DNA of 64,000 nt from Aricia agestis (Eukaryota; Arthropoda; Insecta; Lepidoptera; Lycaenidae): positions 15,003,262-15,067,261 of the forward strand of contig NC_056418.1 in the NCBI RefSeq assembly GCF_905147365.1, given 5' to 3'. Positions within the stretch are counted from its first letter, which is position 1. Each line of letters opens with the position of its first letter. Under the pieces are notes generated by a model, which saw nothing but the letters and a program-made list of their open reading frames with translations, ran no database searches and was not told the DNA's origin. This document shows positions 33,955-45,299 of the stretch, one piece after another. The translations under genes were made by a program, and so were the position numbers.

Positions 33955-34760
33955 ATCTCGGAATCGGCTCCAACGATTTTCATTAAATTTAGTATATAGG
34001 GGGTTTCGGGGGCGATAAATCGATCTAGCTAGGAATCATTTTCAGAAAATATCTTTTTATTCGTGTTTTATCGGTAATCGATAAACTGAAAAATATGACT
34101 CTTCCTGACATTTATTGGCGAATAATAATACTATTTTGTTAATTAATTGTTTTAACGACCAGCAGATGGCGTTATTAAGTAACACGAAGCCAATGAGTGT
34201 TAGCTATACCGAGCAAAGCTCGGTCATCCAGGCACTTTATAATAATATAAAGAAAAGGCTCCGAAACTACGGTACCGATTTTGATACAATTGAGAACAGA
34301 CATAGAGGGAAGGATATAGAGTATAGACAATTAATTATTATTACTATTTTGTTTACTAACGTTTTATTTTTTTTATTATTTATTTGCCGCCAAGTAATAA
34401 GTATATGGTTTCGATCTAGTTGGGTCGAGTACAAATCGTTCTAGTTTGTTAATTAAAATACATATTGAAGATAGACCAAAAATAACTGTTAAGTAAGAGT
34501 TACAATTTACGAACTATTTATAGTTAAAAAGATTTGATTGTAGCGACAGCAATCTTGGCCAACATGGACGAGGTCGGCTGACTCATAATCATCATTATCG
34601 CCATCATAGTTCCTACATAATTTACTTAAAAGCAATATTTATCATCAGTCTGATTGCCATAACACAAGTTTTTACTTAGTATGGGATTAGACGACGTGAT
34701 GTATACTGTACTATTGTACTGTTTGTACTATTGTATTATTATGTGACATTTTTGTGTGTA
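33955..34760. other. No gene seen; dispersed repeat
   Basis: Contains TATAGGGGGTTTCGGGGGCG, ATCGATCTAGCTAGGAATC and CCGAGCAAAGCTCGGTCATC, which I take for a lepidopteran dispersed repeat. The open frame at 34115-34444 has no coding character. Confidence 0.4.
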
Positions 34761-34761
34761 A

Positions 34762-34856
34762 TATGGGGGCAAATAATGGATCACCGGATGGAGAGCAACT
34801 TCCGTCGCCCATGGACACTCGCAACATTAGAAGAGCTGCAGGTGAGTTGCTGGCCT
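34762..34856 (-). repeat. Truncated GTGGGAGAGCC-family copy
   Basis: Inverse of the family's last 100 bp (CACTCGCAACATTAGAAGAG, GCAGGTGAGTTGCTGGCC). Confidence 0.6.
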
Positions 34857-34928
34857 TAAATAATAAAGAATTTAAACATATAACATATTTTAGACAATTG
34901 AGAAAATTAATTATAATACCATAACTTT

Positions 34929-35033
34929 TTATTCTTCTTTTGACTGAATTTTTGCCACCCAGTACCCACAGATAAAGTTGGCGCGGTGGCGCTCGGCGTA
35001 GCGTGCTCTACGAATCTTGTTTGTTCTACTGGC
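34929..35033 (-). CDS. Possible terminal exon of an unidentified gene
   Basis: On the minus strand a good acceptor (TGTGTGTCATTTCAG) is followed by 34 codons and TAA: ASRTNKIRRARYAERHRANF, then ICGYWVAKIQSKEE. It is much more GC-rich than its surroundings, with C or G in most third positions, and AATAAA overlaps the stop. Basic and rich in Arg. I do not recognise the protein. The phase is not fixed because no upstream partner exon was found, and a second frame is also open, so this is tentative. A promoter-like block lies 4 kb upstream on the same strand. Confidence 0.3.
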   Translation of the reverse strand, partial: ASRTNKIRRARYAERHRANFICGYWVAKIQSKEE

Positions 35034-35153
35034 CTGAAATGACACACATATAATATGAAAAAGTACCTAATGATATTATAATAATTATATGAACTATTCT
35101 ATTTATATTAACATTCTCAAATTTCATATTATTATAATTATTAAAAAATGGAC

Positions 35154-35276
35154 GCATTCGTGTGCAAACCCACAAAAATTACGTGTTGAGTTATGAATGT
35201 TAATATGTTCTTTAGATGATTTAGAACAAGACTGCATTCGAGCAACAAAAAATTTTGTGGGTTAGGACACAAATGC
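35154..35276. mobile_element. Small MITE
   Basis: 123 bp with inverted ends GCATTCGTGTGCAAACCCAC and the imperfect inverse GTGGGTTAGGACACAAATGC. Confidence 0.6.
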
Positions 35277-35289
35277 TTAACAGTTCAGC

Positions 35290-35840
35290 GACCAATTATA
35301 TATTTATTACACGATGGGTTTCTTTGAATAAATTCATGTTTTACAGTCATAATAATTCGATATATTTATCTTAAATTAATTTATTATTAATTTAAGATAA
35401 ATATTACTTAAATCTAGTGGTAACAGTGAGTCTTTATTTCTGTAAAATTGTAAATATAGTTTTATAACATGCGCAAGAGTTATTGCCCAAGCAACTGCCG
35501 TTTTACGTACAATTTCGACATGTATAAAATCCACAGAATGTAAAAAGTGACGTTTTGTTATATCGCGCCCAAAAATTTTACCACAGATTAATCAACATTA
35601 AACTTTATAACTAAACTACTAGGGCACACAATCGTCTGGCTACATTAACATCATCTTTGGTCAAAGCAATTTCAAGTCTAAAATTATAATGTTAAGCTTG
35701 CAAATAAATTGTGACGCTTCACCTGTACATAATAATAGAATTGGCAGGCTATGTGATCTGCATATAGGCTTGTTCTGACTCATGCCCAACTGTTTTGCCT
35801 GACATTCCTGAGATATTGTCAAGCAGACACCATATTCATA
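35290..35840. other. No gene seen
   Basis: AT-rich; a short palindrome ATTTATCTTAAATTAATTTA with its inverse near 35375 only. Confidence 0.5.
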
Positions 35841-35846
35841 GACTTA

Positions 35847-35978
35847 GGGCCTGTTTCACCACTTACTGATAAGTGTCGGCTAGGCTACAACTTATATGAC
35901 AGATACTCCATACTCTATCTGTCTGATAAGTTGTGGATAGCTTATCCGGCACTTATCAGTAAGTGGTGAAACAGGCCC
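35847..35978. mobile_element. Harbinger-type MITE
   Basis: 132 bp. Ends GGGCCTGTTTCACCACTTAC and its inverse, flanked by TTA on both sides. The arms continue through TGATAAGTG. Confidence 0.85.
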
Positions 35979-36149
35979 TTAGGCTTGAGTTAGTCTGATC
36001 TCTAAAATATTACATAGTCACTGCTTATCTGAATGTATCAGCTTTATAACACTATATTATAATATTTCGCGGGAAGAGTATAATTATTTTACTTTTATAA
36101 AAAACACTTCATGACTTTTCCCGGGACCCAAAAAGGAATATCTGTAACA

Positions 36150-36300
36150 CACATTGAAATCTATTTTACGGCATGTAAAAGTCTGATTATCACCTTAACT
36201 CTTGCCTGTCGTATCAGTCATTCGTCCCACTGTTTAACTACACACACACACTTAGGCACAATTATTTGCACATAGCTGGCATGGCAAATAAGCCAACTTC
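36150..36300 (+). repeat. Decayed SINE body
   Basis: Matches loosely the body of the tRNA-derived SINE (GGCATGTAAAAGTC, TCATTCGTCCCACTG, CACACACTTAGGCAC). The tRNA-like head is missing. Confidence 0.45.
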
Positions 36301-36940
36301 ACAAAAGCGCCATGTTTATTATATTGCTGAACCTATGTACTGTTACCAAGGTAATTGTCATGTTGTAATAGTAAAATACAACACGGTACATTTACTTCGT
36401 ATTTTTTTACTTCTGACTACTTCTGAGCACATCTGAATAGAACACAACGAGTCTATGTTAGTACTAAATTATAATATTTAGTAATACACAACGCTAAGCC
36501 GACCGAAGACCGACAATATTTCAAGAAGACAAAATCCGTTAGCGAAAAATGAGGAAAGCTGAGTTTCAGATCGTAAAACAAAGTTTTGTTCTTGTCTATC
36601 AAATGATTTTGAACTTACAAGAAAAAAATAAAGCAGTGCGTAAACTATGTAGTAAGTAAATACTTTACTATTTGAGTATGGATTACAAAGCTCGAACCAG
36701 CTCAGTAGTGCCGAAGCATCGTTGTAAATACTATACAGATCTTATGCAAATATAATGCAACTAATTTAATATAACCATTAATCATATCTTATAAGTTATA
36801 ACCTACATTCGTGTAGGATAAGCATCAGGGGAAGTATATTGCCAGTGCAAGAGAAACAAAAATGTACATTTATTTTTAACTCAGCCGACAAAATGGATAT
36901 TGCACAATATTCTTATGAATGCTATTTTTTATACTTCGCC
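36300..36940. other. No gene seen
   Basis: Nothing recognisable. Confidence 0.5.
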
Positions 36941-36943
36941 TAC

Positions 36944-37271
36944 GTCTCTGTAGTCTAGTCGTTAGAGCTTCGCTTTCCATTCGGTCCGGAGATGAGGTCG
37001 TGGGTTCGATTCCCGACGACTGCGGGAACGGCCTAATTGGAAATAGTGTTTGGAAATCAGCAGGTTGATCACCTGATTGTCTTATAAAAAGGATTATTAT
37101 CGTTTGAATAAGTTCCTGGGCCTGATTTCTCATCAATCCTGACCTTTTTTATTGTACATCCCACTGTATTATAAGAGTAAACCTAGGCACTATAAGAATC
37201 CCTCCTGTGTTATAGCTGGCTTCATTTCAATGAAACCGGTCACCGACCGAATGTGGTGTGGGCGCTAATAG
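36944..37271 (+). repeat. tRNA-derived SINE, copy 3 (diverged)
   Basis: A box region GTCTCTGTAGTCTAGTCG and B box GGTTCGATTCCCG, with a different anticodon-arm region (TTCCATTCGGTCCGGAGATG) from the other copies; a distinct subfamily. Confidence 0.8.
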
Positions 37272-37279
37272 GTATCCCC

Positions 37280-38270
37280 ATTTCTTTAAATTATCTTTTT
37301 CAGGGTTCCGTGGCCGAATGGCAAAAAAACTTAAATGGTTCTTAAAAAATGTTTTATGTTTGAATTAACTTGAATCGAATACTTTCAGATCGTTGTTGCT
37401 ACTTATGCCTACCACTGGTTCGGGAACTAACCCGGCGAGAAGAACCGACGTAAGAAACTCACATATTGAATAATTGATCCTTATGGATTCGTCATGTCAG
37501 TCTGTTTGTCTGACTTTTTCGTTAACAGCAAAAGAGCCAAGTATTCACGTTGGCCGTATAGCGCATAAAATATCTTATTACCCAAACGATGCCAAAAACA
37601 ATACACCCATGACCTAAAACCGAGATGTGGAGTATAACTAGGTGCTACTCGTTACTTCGTTCGTTCAGTAATTCGTATATCTCGGGAACCGTACAGTTTA
37701 CTGCAATAAGTACTACAAGTATTCGCCGTAGACTATAATTTATAAGCTGAGTCAAATTTCATTAAAGTCGGTCTTTTACTTTTTGAGCCTAGTCAATGCA
37801 AATAAACAACCTTTTGCACTAATAATGTTATTAAAAATATTTAATTTACAAAAGCTATGTAACGGTTTCTCAGCAAGATTTTATTCGCCAACAATTTTTC
37901 AGCGAAATGCTGAATATTCATTTTTAACTCCACGTAAACACGAGAAGTTTATTGGTATTTCTTACTTTTTTTTTTATTGTTTATTAGGGTAGAAAAACAA
38001 TATCACAATATAAAATACGTTTACACACAGTCTTACTCTATACATATAAGTAATTGCAATTAAAATGAAAATAATTTAAGTTACAATTTGCAATTTTAAG
38101 ATTACAATAAACATAAAATTCATCTATTTTTTTTACCGACTTCCAAATAGGAGGAGGTAATACGTTCGGCTGTATGTATCTTTCTTTAAGCTTGTAATAT
38201 TGTACCAGTTGTTCGGTCTGCCGATCGAATTGTCGTGTTAATTACGGTAAATAATTTAACAATTTACACT
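37280..38270. other. No gene seen; repeat fragments
   Basis: Contains CCACTGGTTCGGGAACTAAC followed by CCGGCGAGAAGAACCG, a repeat also at 42275 and inverted near 44000, and ACCGACTTCCAAATAGGAGG near 38137, also near 838. Confidence 0.45.
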
Positions 38271-38278
38271 ACTAATTT

Positions 38279-38488
38279 ATCCACACTAATATTATAAATG
38301 CGAAAGTGTGTCTGTCTGTTCGCTCTTCACGCCCAAACCGCTGAACCAATTATGCTGAAATTTGGTATGGAGATAGATATCTTGTATTCCGGGAAAAGAC
38401 ATAGGAAACCTTTCATCCCGGAAAAATGTACGGTTTCCGCGCGATAAACGAATTTTGTAGCAATGGAGTCGCGGGCGTTATGCAGTAA
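38279..38488 (+). mobile_element. Helitron-like non-autonomous element
   Basis: Starts ATCCACACTAATATTATAAA, contains GCGAAAGTGTGTCTGTCTGT and CCCGGAAAAATGTACGGTTT, and ends near CGCGGGCGTTATGCAG, the family's 3' region with a decayed CTAG. Confidence 0.6.
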
Positions 38489-38809
38489 TTAATAAATCCA
38501 TGGTTAAGAGTCCAGAGGTTCTCAAACTTATTTCGTCTACTGTCCACTTTGAGAACAAATTATATTTTCGCGCCCCCTTTGTTTCAATATAAAATGCATC
38601 CAGACGAAATAAATCACCCCTAAGACTCTACACAACACCCCTATTTCTTTTCTGGGTCCCACGCCGCCCCCTTGTAGACCTTCAGCGCCCACAAGGGGGC
38701 GTTATCACCCACTTTGGGAAAGGCTTTTTAGACGAAGTCCATAAAAGATTTAAAGTTCATACATGTTTTTAGGAAAACGGTTAAATAGGCTAGCAGCTTA
38801 GCCCTAGTC

Positions 38810-39110
38810 TGTCCGAGCTGACACGGGGGTAGCCTGCTGAGTCACTGAGACTGAGACAGAGATGTGGCCGCGTCGGGCGACGCCGCGACAGTGCTGTCGG
38901 CTATTTCGGCGCCGCTATTTATAGCCACACAATATGGGTCGCATGTTGCGGATATCGGCGACACTTGCGTAATCTTTGACTGATCTTTTTACTTCGACAG
39001 GCATGGGACGGATGCGTCGAGGAAGATCGGCGCGGAATCATGTTAGGTTCGATTTATATGCATCCGCCCGTATACGCGCGGTTTGGCGCAGGCGCAAACA
39101 ATTGTATGTA
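38810..39110 (-). promoter_or_regulatory. GC-rich promoter-like block
   Basis: A 300 bp GC-rich island in an AT-rich region. On the minus strand it holds TATAAATAGCGGCGCC (plus coordinates about 38910-38925) with GC-rich sequence and several TCAGT motifs downstream. The core CTATTTATAG also fits the MEF2 consensus. It points toward the orphan terminal exon at 34929-35033, but no exons linking them are visible. Confidence 0.35.
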
Positions 39111-39156
39111 TTGTTGACAGAATAATCGCGCCACTATTAAAAAAATCGTTACTTAA

Positions 39157-39586
39157 GAGGGCGACTAACCCCAAAAATCAAACATCGTCCTTCTCTCTTC
39201 ACACTCACGCCCGTCTTTCATATGTCAGGTGAAAAAGAGCGACGCGGATTCATCGCCAAATTAGTTTTTTTCTCAATAACTCGATAAATATACAACATTT
39301 CAAAAATCCGCTAGGTCGATCTCTCAATGAAAGAATTTTATACAATGTGTTAAAATATTAACTTAGTTCAATGCACGGTTATGGCAATAAATAAAAATTC
39401 GTGAAAGTTAGATGCATCTTTGTGATTTTTTTCTATCGAGAAAATTTTAAGATATCGAGTTTTTGCTTAGATTGAATTCTCGGAAATATAATGTAGTATC
39501 TAATTTTAGAAAATGAAACAATTCGGGGCTTATTTTCAAGTATAAAAATGAATTATAAAATCGACACTTTAGGGTTAGTCGCCCCC
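39157..39586. mobile_element. piggyBac-type MITE (copy 2)
   Basis: 430 bp, flanked by TTAA on both sides, ends GAGGGCGACTAACC and GGTTAGTCGCCCCC. Same family as 1119-1506; body shares CACTCACGCCCGT and ATGCACGGTTATGGC. Confidence 0.85.
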
Positions 39587-39657
39587 TTAATATTGCTTGT
39601 GATCTCACGGTGCGGCTAAAACGCGCTTTCGCGCGGACCATAAAGTTAATATACCTA

Positions 39658-39922
39658 CCTAGCGGAATAGAGAAACAAAGGCCTGAGCAAGCGAGATGTC
39701 ACTATCAGTAACACTGCGTGGTAAAAAGAGACGTGTGATACATGTAACATGACAGCAGAACCAATTTTTCATCTGTTTGAAGTCGGCAATTATCGACACG
39801 TTGACAATTTAATCTTTTAGAAAGATGCTTGTGCAAGTGCTTGTGTAAGTGTATACGTAAACAAATTTTTACACACAGACGTAAATCAATTTCGGTTTCG
39901 TTTGACAGCTCGAGATTGTTGC
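39658..39922. mobile_element. TA-type MITE, copy 2 (inverse)
   Basis: Begins CCTAGCGGAATAGAGAAAC and ends CTCGAGATTGTTGC; the right terminus is diverged. Same family as 24599-24886, in opposite orientation. Confidence 0.6.
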
Positions 39923-39929
39923 CTTTATG

Positions 39930-40960
39930 GCGCGGACGTATATAAATCCAGCTTTATTCGAAATGTACTCTATAAACACAATATGTATACAAGTTTTATT
40001 TTTAAGATACTGTATATATATATTGCATGTTTGCTCTTTCTAAGATATCTGAAATCTCGCTTATATTTTAATGTTCAAGACGTAGTCTAAAAAAATGAAG
40101 TCCACTGCATATTATTTCTTGTGTTAAGCATTATTGTTAGCTTAACGGTTATAATTTTTTAGGCAGTAACTTGAAACTTCAATACACAATATTCTTTGGC
40201 TAGAAAGAAAGCTTAAAAATTGTAAGATTTTTGGAAAGTAAGCTTAAGGAAGTGCTTAAAGTTGTTTATCACTCTAAAGCTAACAGTTAGTTAAATATAT
40301 AAATTGTACTTCTACTAATTGGACGTTGAATACAGGCGGCACCCATTGTGAATGTTTTTAGGCTTTAGAAACATTTATTTTAGTATTTTCGATATATTAT
40401 CTTACTCGTATTGCATAATTTTTACGAAAATAAGGCTTGAAAAATTAATTGCACTAATAATCATTATTATCACAGTAGTAATCCAAGATGAACATTGAAA
40501 ACAGTAAAAGGAAATATAAAAATATACTTATCTGACAAACGTTCGTAACTTTTCAATTTATTGTTGTTTTTATTGAAAGAATTTTAAATGAACAAACTTT
40601 ATTTTCTAAAAAGTATTTATGAGTGACATGTGGTGTGAAATCGTGATTTGATGATTTTGTACATTTTAAATGTCTACAGTTGTATTATATCTGTGCCAAA
40701 TTTTATTAAAATCGGCCAATAATGTCTGGAGCCAATGCAAACGAAATAATGAATATATCCATGGTAATATTAATTAATTTACTTATTTTATTTATTTAAT
40801 TCAGGCCAAGATGCCTGAATTAAATAAATAAAATAAATAAATATTATAAATACCTTATAGACTAACATACGTACAATTATACTAAAAACTAACACTAACA
40901 CTAAAACACTAAACACGTATTGTCTGCGACGTGGGGCGCGACGTGTTTTTAAATTAATTA
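39930..40960. other. No gene seen
   Basis: AT-rich. A palindrome of (AATA)n with CAGGCCAAGATGCCTG at about 40780-40845 is the only structure. Confidence 0.5.
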
Positions 40961-40969
40961 ATAAACGCG

Positions 40970-41165
40970 ATTATAAATGCGAAAGTGTGTCTGTCTGTCT
41001 GTTACCTCTTCACGCCTAAGCCGCCGAACCGATTGTACTGAAATTTGGCACGGAGATACTTTGAGTCCCGGGAAAGGACATAGGATACTTTTGATCCCGG
41101 ATAATGGTTCCTGCGCGATCAACTTATTTGGCGCAACGTGGTTGCGGGCGTTATCTCGTATCTTT
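40970..41165 (+). mobile_element. Helitron-like non-autonomous element
   Basis: GCGAAAGTGTGTCTGTCTGT start region, ATTTGGCACGGAGATACTTT, GATCCCGGATAATGG, ending GCGGGCGTTATCTCG. Confidence 0.55.
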
Positions 41166-41487
41166 ATAGTATTATATATTTTAATTTTTGAGGCAAATAA
41201 AGTCATACAGTACCCTAAGGGAGCACTGTGTTTTCTCGGGATAAAATCGTGTTAATTTAAAGCATAAACTTCAACTAAATATCCAAACAAACTTACGATC
41301 TTTAATTTTATGATAGTGCAATATTATTTTCTAATAAGAAAGCGATGGAAGAATATAATCAACATGGACGCGCATTTTTGGCAGGCAGGTGGTGATGGAT
41401 TCTTGCTCCTCATCCAAGGTATGTCGTCACATGGAGCGGTATGCTCCCACATGACTTGCACAAAAACAGGAAATTTAAAAATATAGT

Positions 41488-41630
41488 TGAGGACCTCTGT
41501 AGCATAGTAAAATTAGCACGTCAACGCTCACACCAGAGGCCGGGGGTTCTAATCCCGGGGGTGCAAAAGTTTTCAATGGGAATATCCAGAGTGAAATGGT
41601 CATTAAAATATGAGTCTAATATAAATATTT
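41488..41630 (+). repeat. tRNA-like SINE, second family
   Basis: CTCTGTAGCATAGTAAAATT as A box region, GGGGGTTCTAATCCCGGGGG as B box, then AAAGTTTTCAATGGG. The same tail occurs inverted near 45205. Confidence 0.55.
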
Positions 41631-41654
41631 AATATATAGTATATAATATATTAT

Positions 41655-41850
41655 ATCCATACTAATATTATAAATGCGAAAGTGTGTCTGTCTGTTACCT
41701 CTTAACACTTTAACCGCTAAACCGATTTTGATGAAATTTAGTATAGAGATACTTTCAGTCCCCAGAAAAGGACATAGGATAATTTTTATCCCGGAAAAAT
41801 GTACGGTTCAAGCACTATAAACGAATTTTGGCGCAACGAAGTTATAAAAT
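41655..41850 (+). mobile_element. Helitron-like non-autonomous element
   Basis: Starts ATCCATACTAATATTATAAA; same body as the copies at 38279 and 40970. The 3' end is lost. Confidence 0.6.
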
Positions 41851-41940
41851 AAACAAAATAAAATATATTTTTATTCAAAATGGTAATATACTATGGGTAT
41901 GATATAATAAATGATACACTTTTTGAAAGTCGAAGGAAGA

Positions 41941-42258
41941 CGTGGGAGAGCCATGCTTTGGCACGAATGGGCCCGCATCGACCGGAGAAATACCACGTTC
42001 TCACAGAAAACCGGCGTGAAACAGCGTTTGTGCTGTGTTTCGCCGAGTGAGTGAGTTTACCGGAGGCCCAATCCCCTTCCCTACCCTCCCCTATTCCCTT
42101 CCCATCCCATCCTTACCCTCCCCTATTACCCTATTCCCTCTTAAAAGGCCGGCAACGCACCTGCAGCTCTTCTGATGCTGCGAGTGTCCATGGGCGACGG
42201 AGGTTGCTTTCCATCAGGTGACCCGTTCGCTCGTTTGCCCCCTTATTTCATAAAAAAA
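41941..42258 (+). repeat. GTGGGAGAGCC dispersed repeat, near full-length
   Basis: From GTGGGAGAGCCATGCTTTGG to CCTTATTTCAT plus A run. Confidence 0.8.
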
Positions 42259-42357
42259 GAAGAAACTACGTTGCCTACCACCGGTTCGGGAGCTACCCCG
42301 CCGAGAAGAACCGTTGCGGGCGTTCTCTAGTTTTTTGTCTGTTGTGAGTTTACCACG

Positions 42358-42514
42358 GGGCCAGTACGCCTACTACAAAACCGCTTTGAGACTCAGACAG
42401 TCGTATGAGAATGTCGCGTCCCGCTCTAACAACGTAATTTCTCGTTTGTTAGAGCAGGACGCGGCATTCTCGTACGATTGTTTGAGTCTCAAAGCGGTTT
42501 CGTGGTTCGGGCCC
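42358..42514. mobile_element. Foldback MITE
   Basis: Ends GGGCCAGTACG and CGGGCCC; arms about 70 bp carrying AAAACCGCTTTGAGACTCAG, AGACAGTCGTATGAGAATG and inverse copies, with a loop CGTAATTTCTCG. Target duplication unclear. Confidence 0.7.
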
Positions 42515-42697
42515 TGATTAACGCGGTTTGAAGCGTTCATACGGTGGAGAAACTTAGTCGTGTCCTTGAAACTAAACACAATGCACAGGCAAGCTAACAT
42601 TGTTATGCTATTTAAAACTATGTCATAACACTCAACATCATTTTCATACGTTACATGATGTCTAGGATGAACTTAAACATAACCCTCATTTTGGTGC

Positions 42698-42848
42698 AGT
42701 TTTTTTTAATGAAATAAGAGGGAATAGGGTAATAGGGGAGGGTGGGGAAGGGAAAAGGGTAGGACCGTTAGGACCGTAGTTTTCTGTGAGCCCGTGGTAT
42801 TTCTCCGGTCGAGCCGGCCCATTCGTGCCGAAGCATGGCTCTCCCACG
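42698..42848 (-). repeat. GTGGGAGAGCC-family copy, internally deleted
   Basis: Ends GGCTCTCCCAC in inverse at the right and the pyrimidine/purine tract at the left; the centre and tail are missing. Confidence 0.65.
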
Positions 42849-43183
42849 TCTAAAAAGTTGGGTAAAAAATAACAAACAAAATATTACTAAAATATAAAAC
42901 GTTACCTATATTATTCCAACCTACGAACAATTCTTGTGCCAAACTTTCAAATCGGTCCAGTAGATAAAGTCAAATACACCAGCCTAATGAATTTAATAGC
43001 AATTAATATAACATAATACTAATATATTTAACTCTAGCGTCATATGATTCGACATAATTACGTTACTATGTTGAATCGATTCTGCTGGAAGTTCAGACGA
43101 GGTGTAATTAAAAACAGGGCTAACACTTACTCAATCAATCATTATTTTGCTACTTTTATTTTTAATACTTTTTCAAGCTCTGA

Positions 43184-43540
43184 GCGCCTCCGTAGTCCAG
43201 TGGTTAAGAGCGCGGCTCTTGACTCGGAGGTCGTGGGCTCGATTCCCGCGTTGGAAACATGTTATTTCCATGTTTGGATAGGACAATGCAGGCTGATCAC
43301 CTGATTGTCTGACAAGTAAGATGATCCATGCGTCGGATGGGCATGTAAAGTTGGTCCTGCGCCTGATCTCTCGCCAGACGTGTCGGTCTTCCGTCCCACT
43401 GGATTATGAGAGTACAAGGAATAGAGAGTGCTCTTGTGTACTGCGCACACACTTGGGCACTATAAAATTACTCCTGCGTAACTGGCCTGGTTTCAATGAA
43501 ACCGGCCACCGCCATCGAAATCGGTGTGGGAGTTTTTTTT
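43184..43540 (+). repeat. tRNA-derived SINE, copy 4
   Basis: GCGCCTCCGTAGTCCAGTGG, TTAAGAGCGCGGCTC, GGGCTCGATTCCCGCG: the best preserved tRNA-like head of the four. Confidence 0.85.
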
Positions 43541-43544
43541 TTCC

Positions 43545-44030
43545 AGCTATTGCATAGCTTTTATCGCGGGCGAGCGCGGCGACGCGACCGAATCAATAAA
43601 TTCCATAACGAAAAACCCCTAACCTAACCTAATCACTAAATTCGTCTAACGACGTTTCAGTACTGCAGACTTCGGCACTAGACGTGTGCGAATTATAATT
43701 GCATAAGTTGATAAAAAATGATATGCAACAGCTTTACCGCGGCAGTCCCCGATAGCAACACATATTTTTTTATAATTTTTTAATTCAGTTTTGTTAAATG
43801 TATTTTATTTCCTCTTGTAACTATCTATATGCGAAAACAATGTAATTGTGTACCTTCTTGCAATGTATTTACTCATATCGTTACTTAATTACTGTTTTGT
43901 TTTCCGGTAAAATAAAATAAATAAATAAATAATAATCTAACAATATTTTTTTCCACCTTATTAGCAAAAGGTGATTCCGTGCGAGTTTCTTACGCCGCGC
44001 CGGTTCTTCTCGCCGGGTTAGTTGCCGAAC
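43545..44030. other. No gene seen
   Basis: No gene. GCCGGTTCTTCTCGCCGGG near 43999 is an inverted fragment of a repeat also at 37420 and 42275. Confidence 0.45.
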
Positions 44031-44035
44031 CGGTG

Positions 44036-44090
44036 GTATTCACAGTAGCGACGGTATTCACAGTAGCGACGGTATTCACAGTAGCGACGT
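44036..44090 (+). repeat. 18 bp tandem repeat, three copies
   Basis: Unit GGTATTCACAGTAGCGAC repeated three times without change. Confidence 0.95.
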
Positions 44091-44418
44091 TCAAAGCGTG
44101 TATTATACCCACTTTGAATAAAATTTATAGATTTTATTTGATTTGTCTTAAGTAAAAAATCTTGTGACGCGATAATGTTACCAAACTCCTCTAAAACGAC
44201 TGGACAGACTTTGTTCAAATTTTGTGTTTTTTTTTTATTAATGGGACCCTATCTGGGACCTCTTGTTCCCCCTTCAAAGAGAAGGGACAATTGTCTACTT
44301 TTATTACATTTTTACATTTTCTATTTGTTTTATTATTATTTACATACAGTTTCATTTCATATAACTTTTATATTTTCATTCACATTTTTACAATTCTATT
44401 CTTCTCGACTATTCCTTT

Positions 44419-44636
44419 TTTTTTTTTTTATGAAATAAGGGGGCAAACGATCAAACGGGTCACCTGATGGGGATGAAGCAACTTCCGTCGCCCATGGACA
44501 CTCGCAGCATCAGAAGAGCTGCAGGTGCGTTGCCGGCCTTCTAAGGAGTAATAGGGGAGGGTAGGGAAGGGAATAGGGGAGGGTACGGGAGGAAATAGGG
44601 GAGGGTAGGGAAAGGAAAAGGGTTTTCGTTTACATT
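44419..44636 (-). repeat. GTGGGAGAGCC-family copy, 5' truncated
   Basis: Inverse of the family tail, beginning with a T run, GGGGGCAAACGATCAAACGG, and ending within the purine tract. Confidence 0.7.
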
Positions 44637-44781
44637 CCCTGTTTTTGTGTGTGTTGGACAGCCTGAGAATCGGCCAACATCAATTTATCGTAGCCAAAAT
44701 AAATACACGCGGTGAAACAATGTATGCCGGGTCAGCTAGTTAATATAATCGAAAATTCAAAGCAAAACTAAGCGTTTACTG

Positions 44782-44855
44782 TAGCCTTCTACGGCGTAGC
44801 TCCGTAGCGCTACGCCGTAGCTGTGGCCGCTACGCGTCGCGTAGCGCACGTAGCT
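44782..44855. repeat. GC-rich CTACGGCGTAGC cluster
   Basis: Overlapping short palindromes of the type CTACGGCGTAGC and GCTACGCGTCGCGTAGC. No known element. Confidence 0.5.
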
Positions 44856-45029
44856 TCAGAATCTTTGGCCCTCTGTTTTGCTCGTTTTATGAATATTGTG
44901 ATCTTTACTGTAATTAACTATTTAATTATTATTATAATATGTTATATTAATTATCTAGTATGTGCTATGCGAAAATATTTGAAAATATTTAAAAAATCAT
45001 AACCGAAAAATAATATGATATCTATAATA

Positions 45030-45290
45030 TCTATGGACGCTTCACACCGCGTCAGTCTGGCCCCGTGGTAAGTACCTAAAGGACTTGTGTTACAGGTACC
45101 AGACAACGGAAATATATTTACTACTTTTATACTATACATAATATATTTAAGATTTTTACTATATGATACACATATTTAATACACATCCACGACCCAGGAA
45201 CTTTGAAAACTTTTGTTCCGTCAGCAGGAGTCGAACCCGCGACCCCCGGCTTGAGCTACCAACAGCCCACCAACTGAGCTACAGATGTCG
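45030..45290 (-). repeat. tRNA-derived SINE, second family
   Basis: Read on the minus strand: CTGTAGCTCAGTTGGTGGGC (A box region), GCGGGTTCGACTCCTGC (B box), then GTCGTGGATGTGTATT and the body shared with 9404-9640. Confidence 0.75.
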
Positions 45291-45299
45291 ACAACAAAA

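Noticed and set aside
34115..34444. 109-residue open frame with two hydrophobic stretches
   Set aside because: Falls in a dispersed repeat with AT-rich random composition; no splice or motif support.
41388..41431. Possible 36 bp micro-exon (acceptor TTTTGGCAG, donor CAAG|GTATGT)
   Set aside because: The sequence resembles part of a dispersed lepidopteran repeat that continues into a tRNA-like SINE; no partner exons.
44036..44090. CRISPR-like array
   Set aside because: Three directly abutting 18 bp units without spacers in a eukaryotic genome; a simple tandem repeat.
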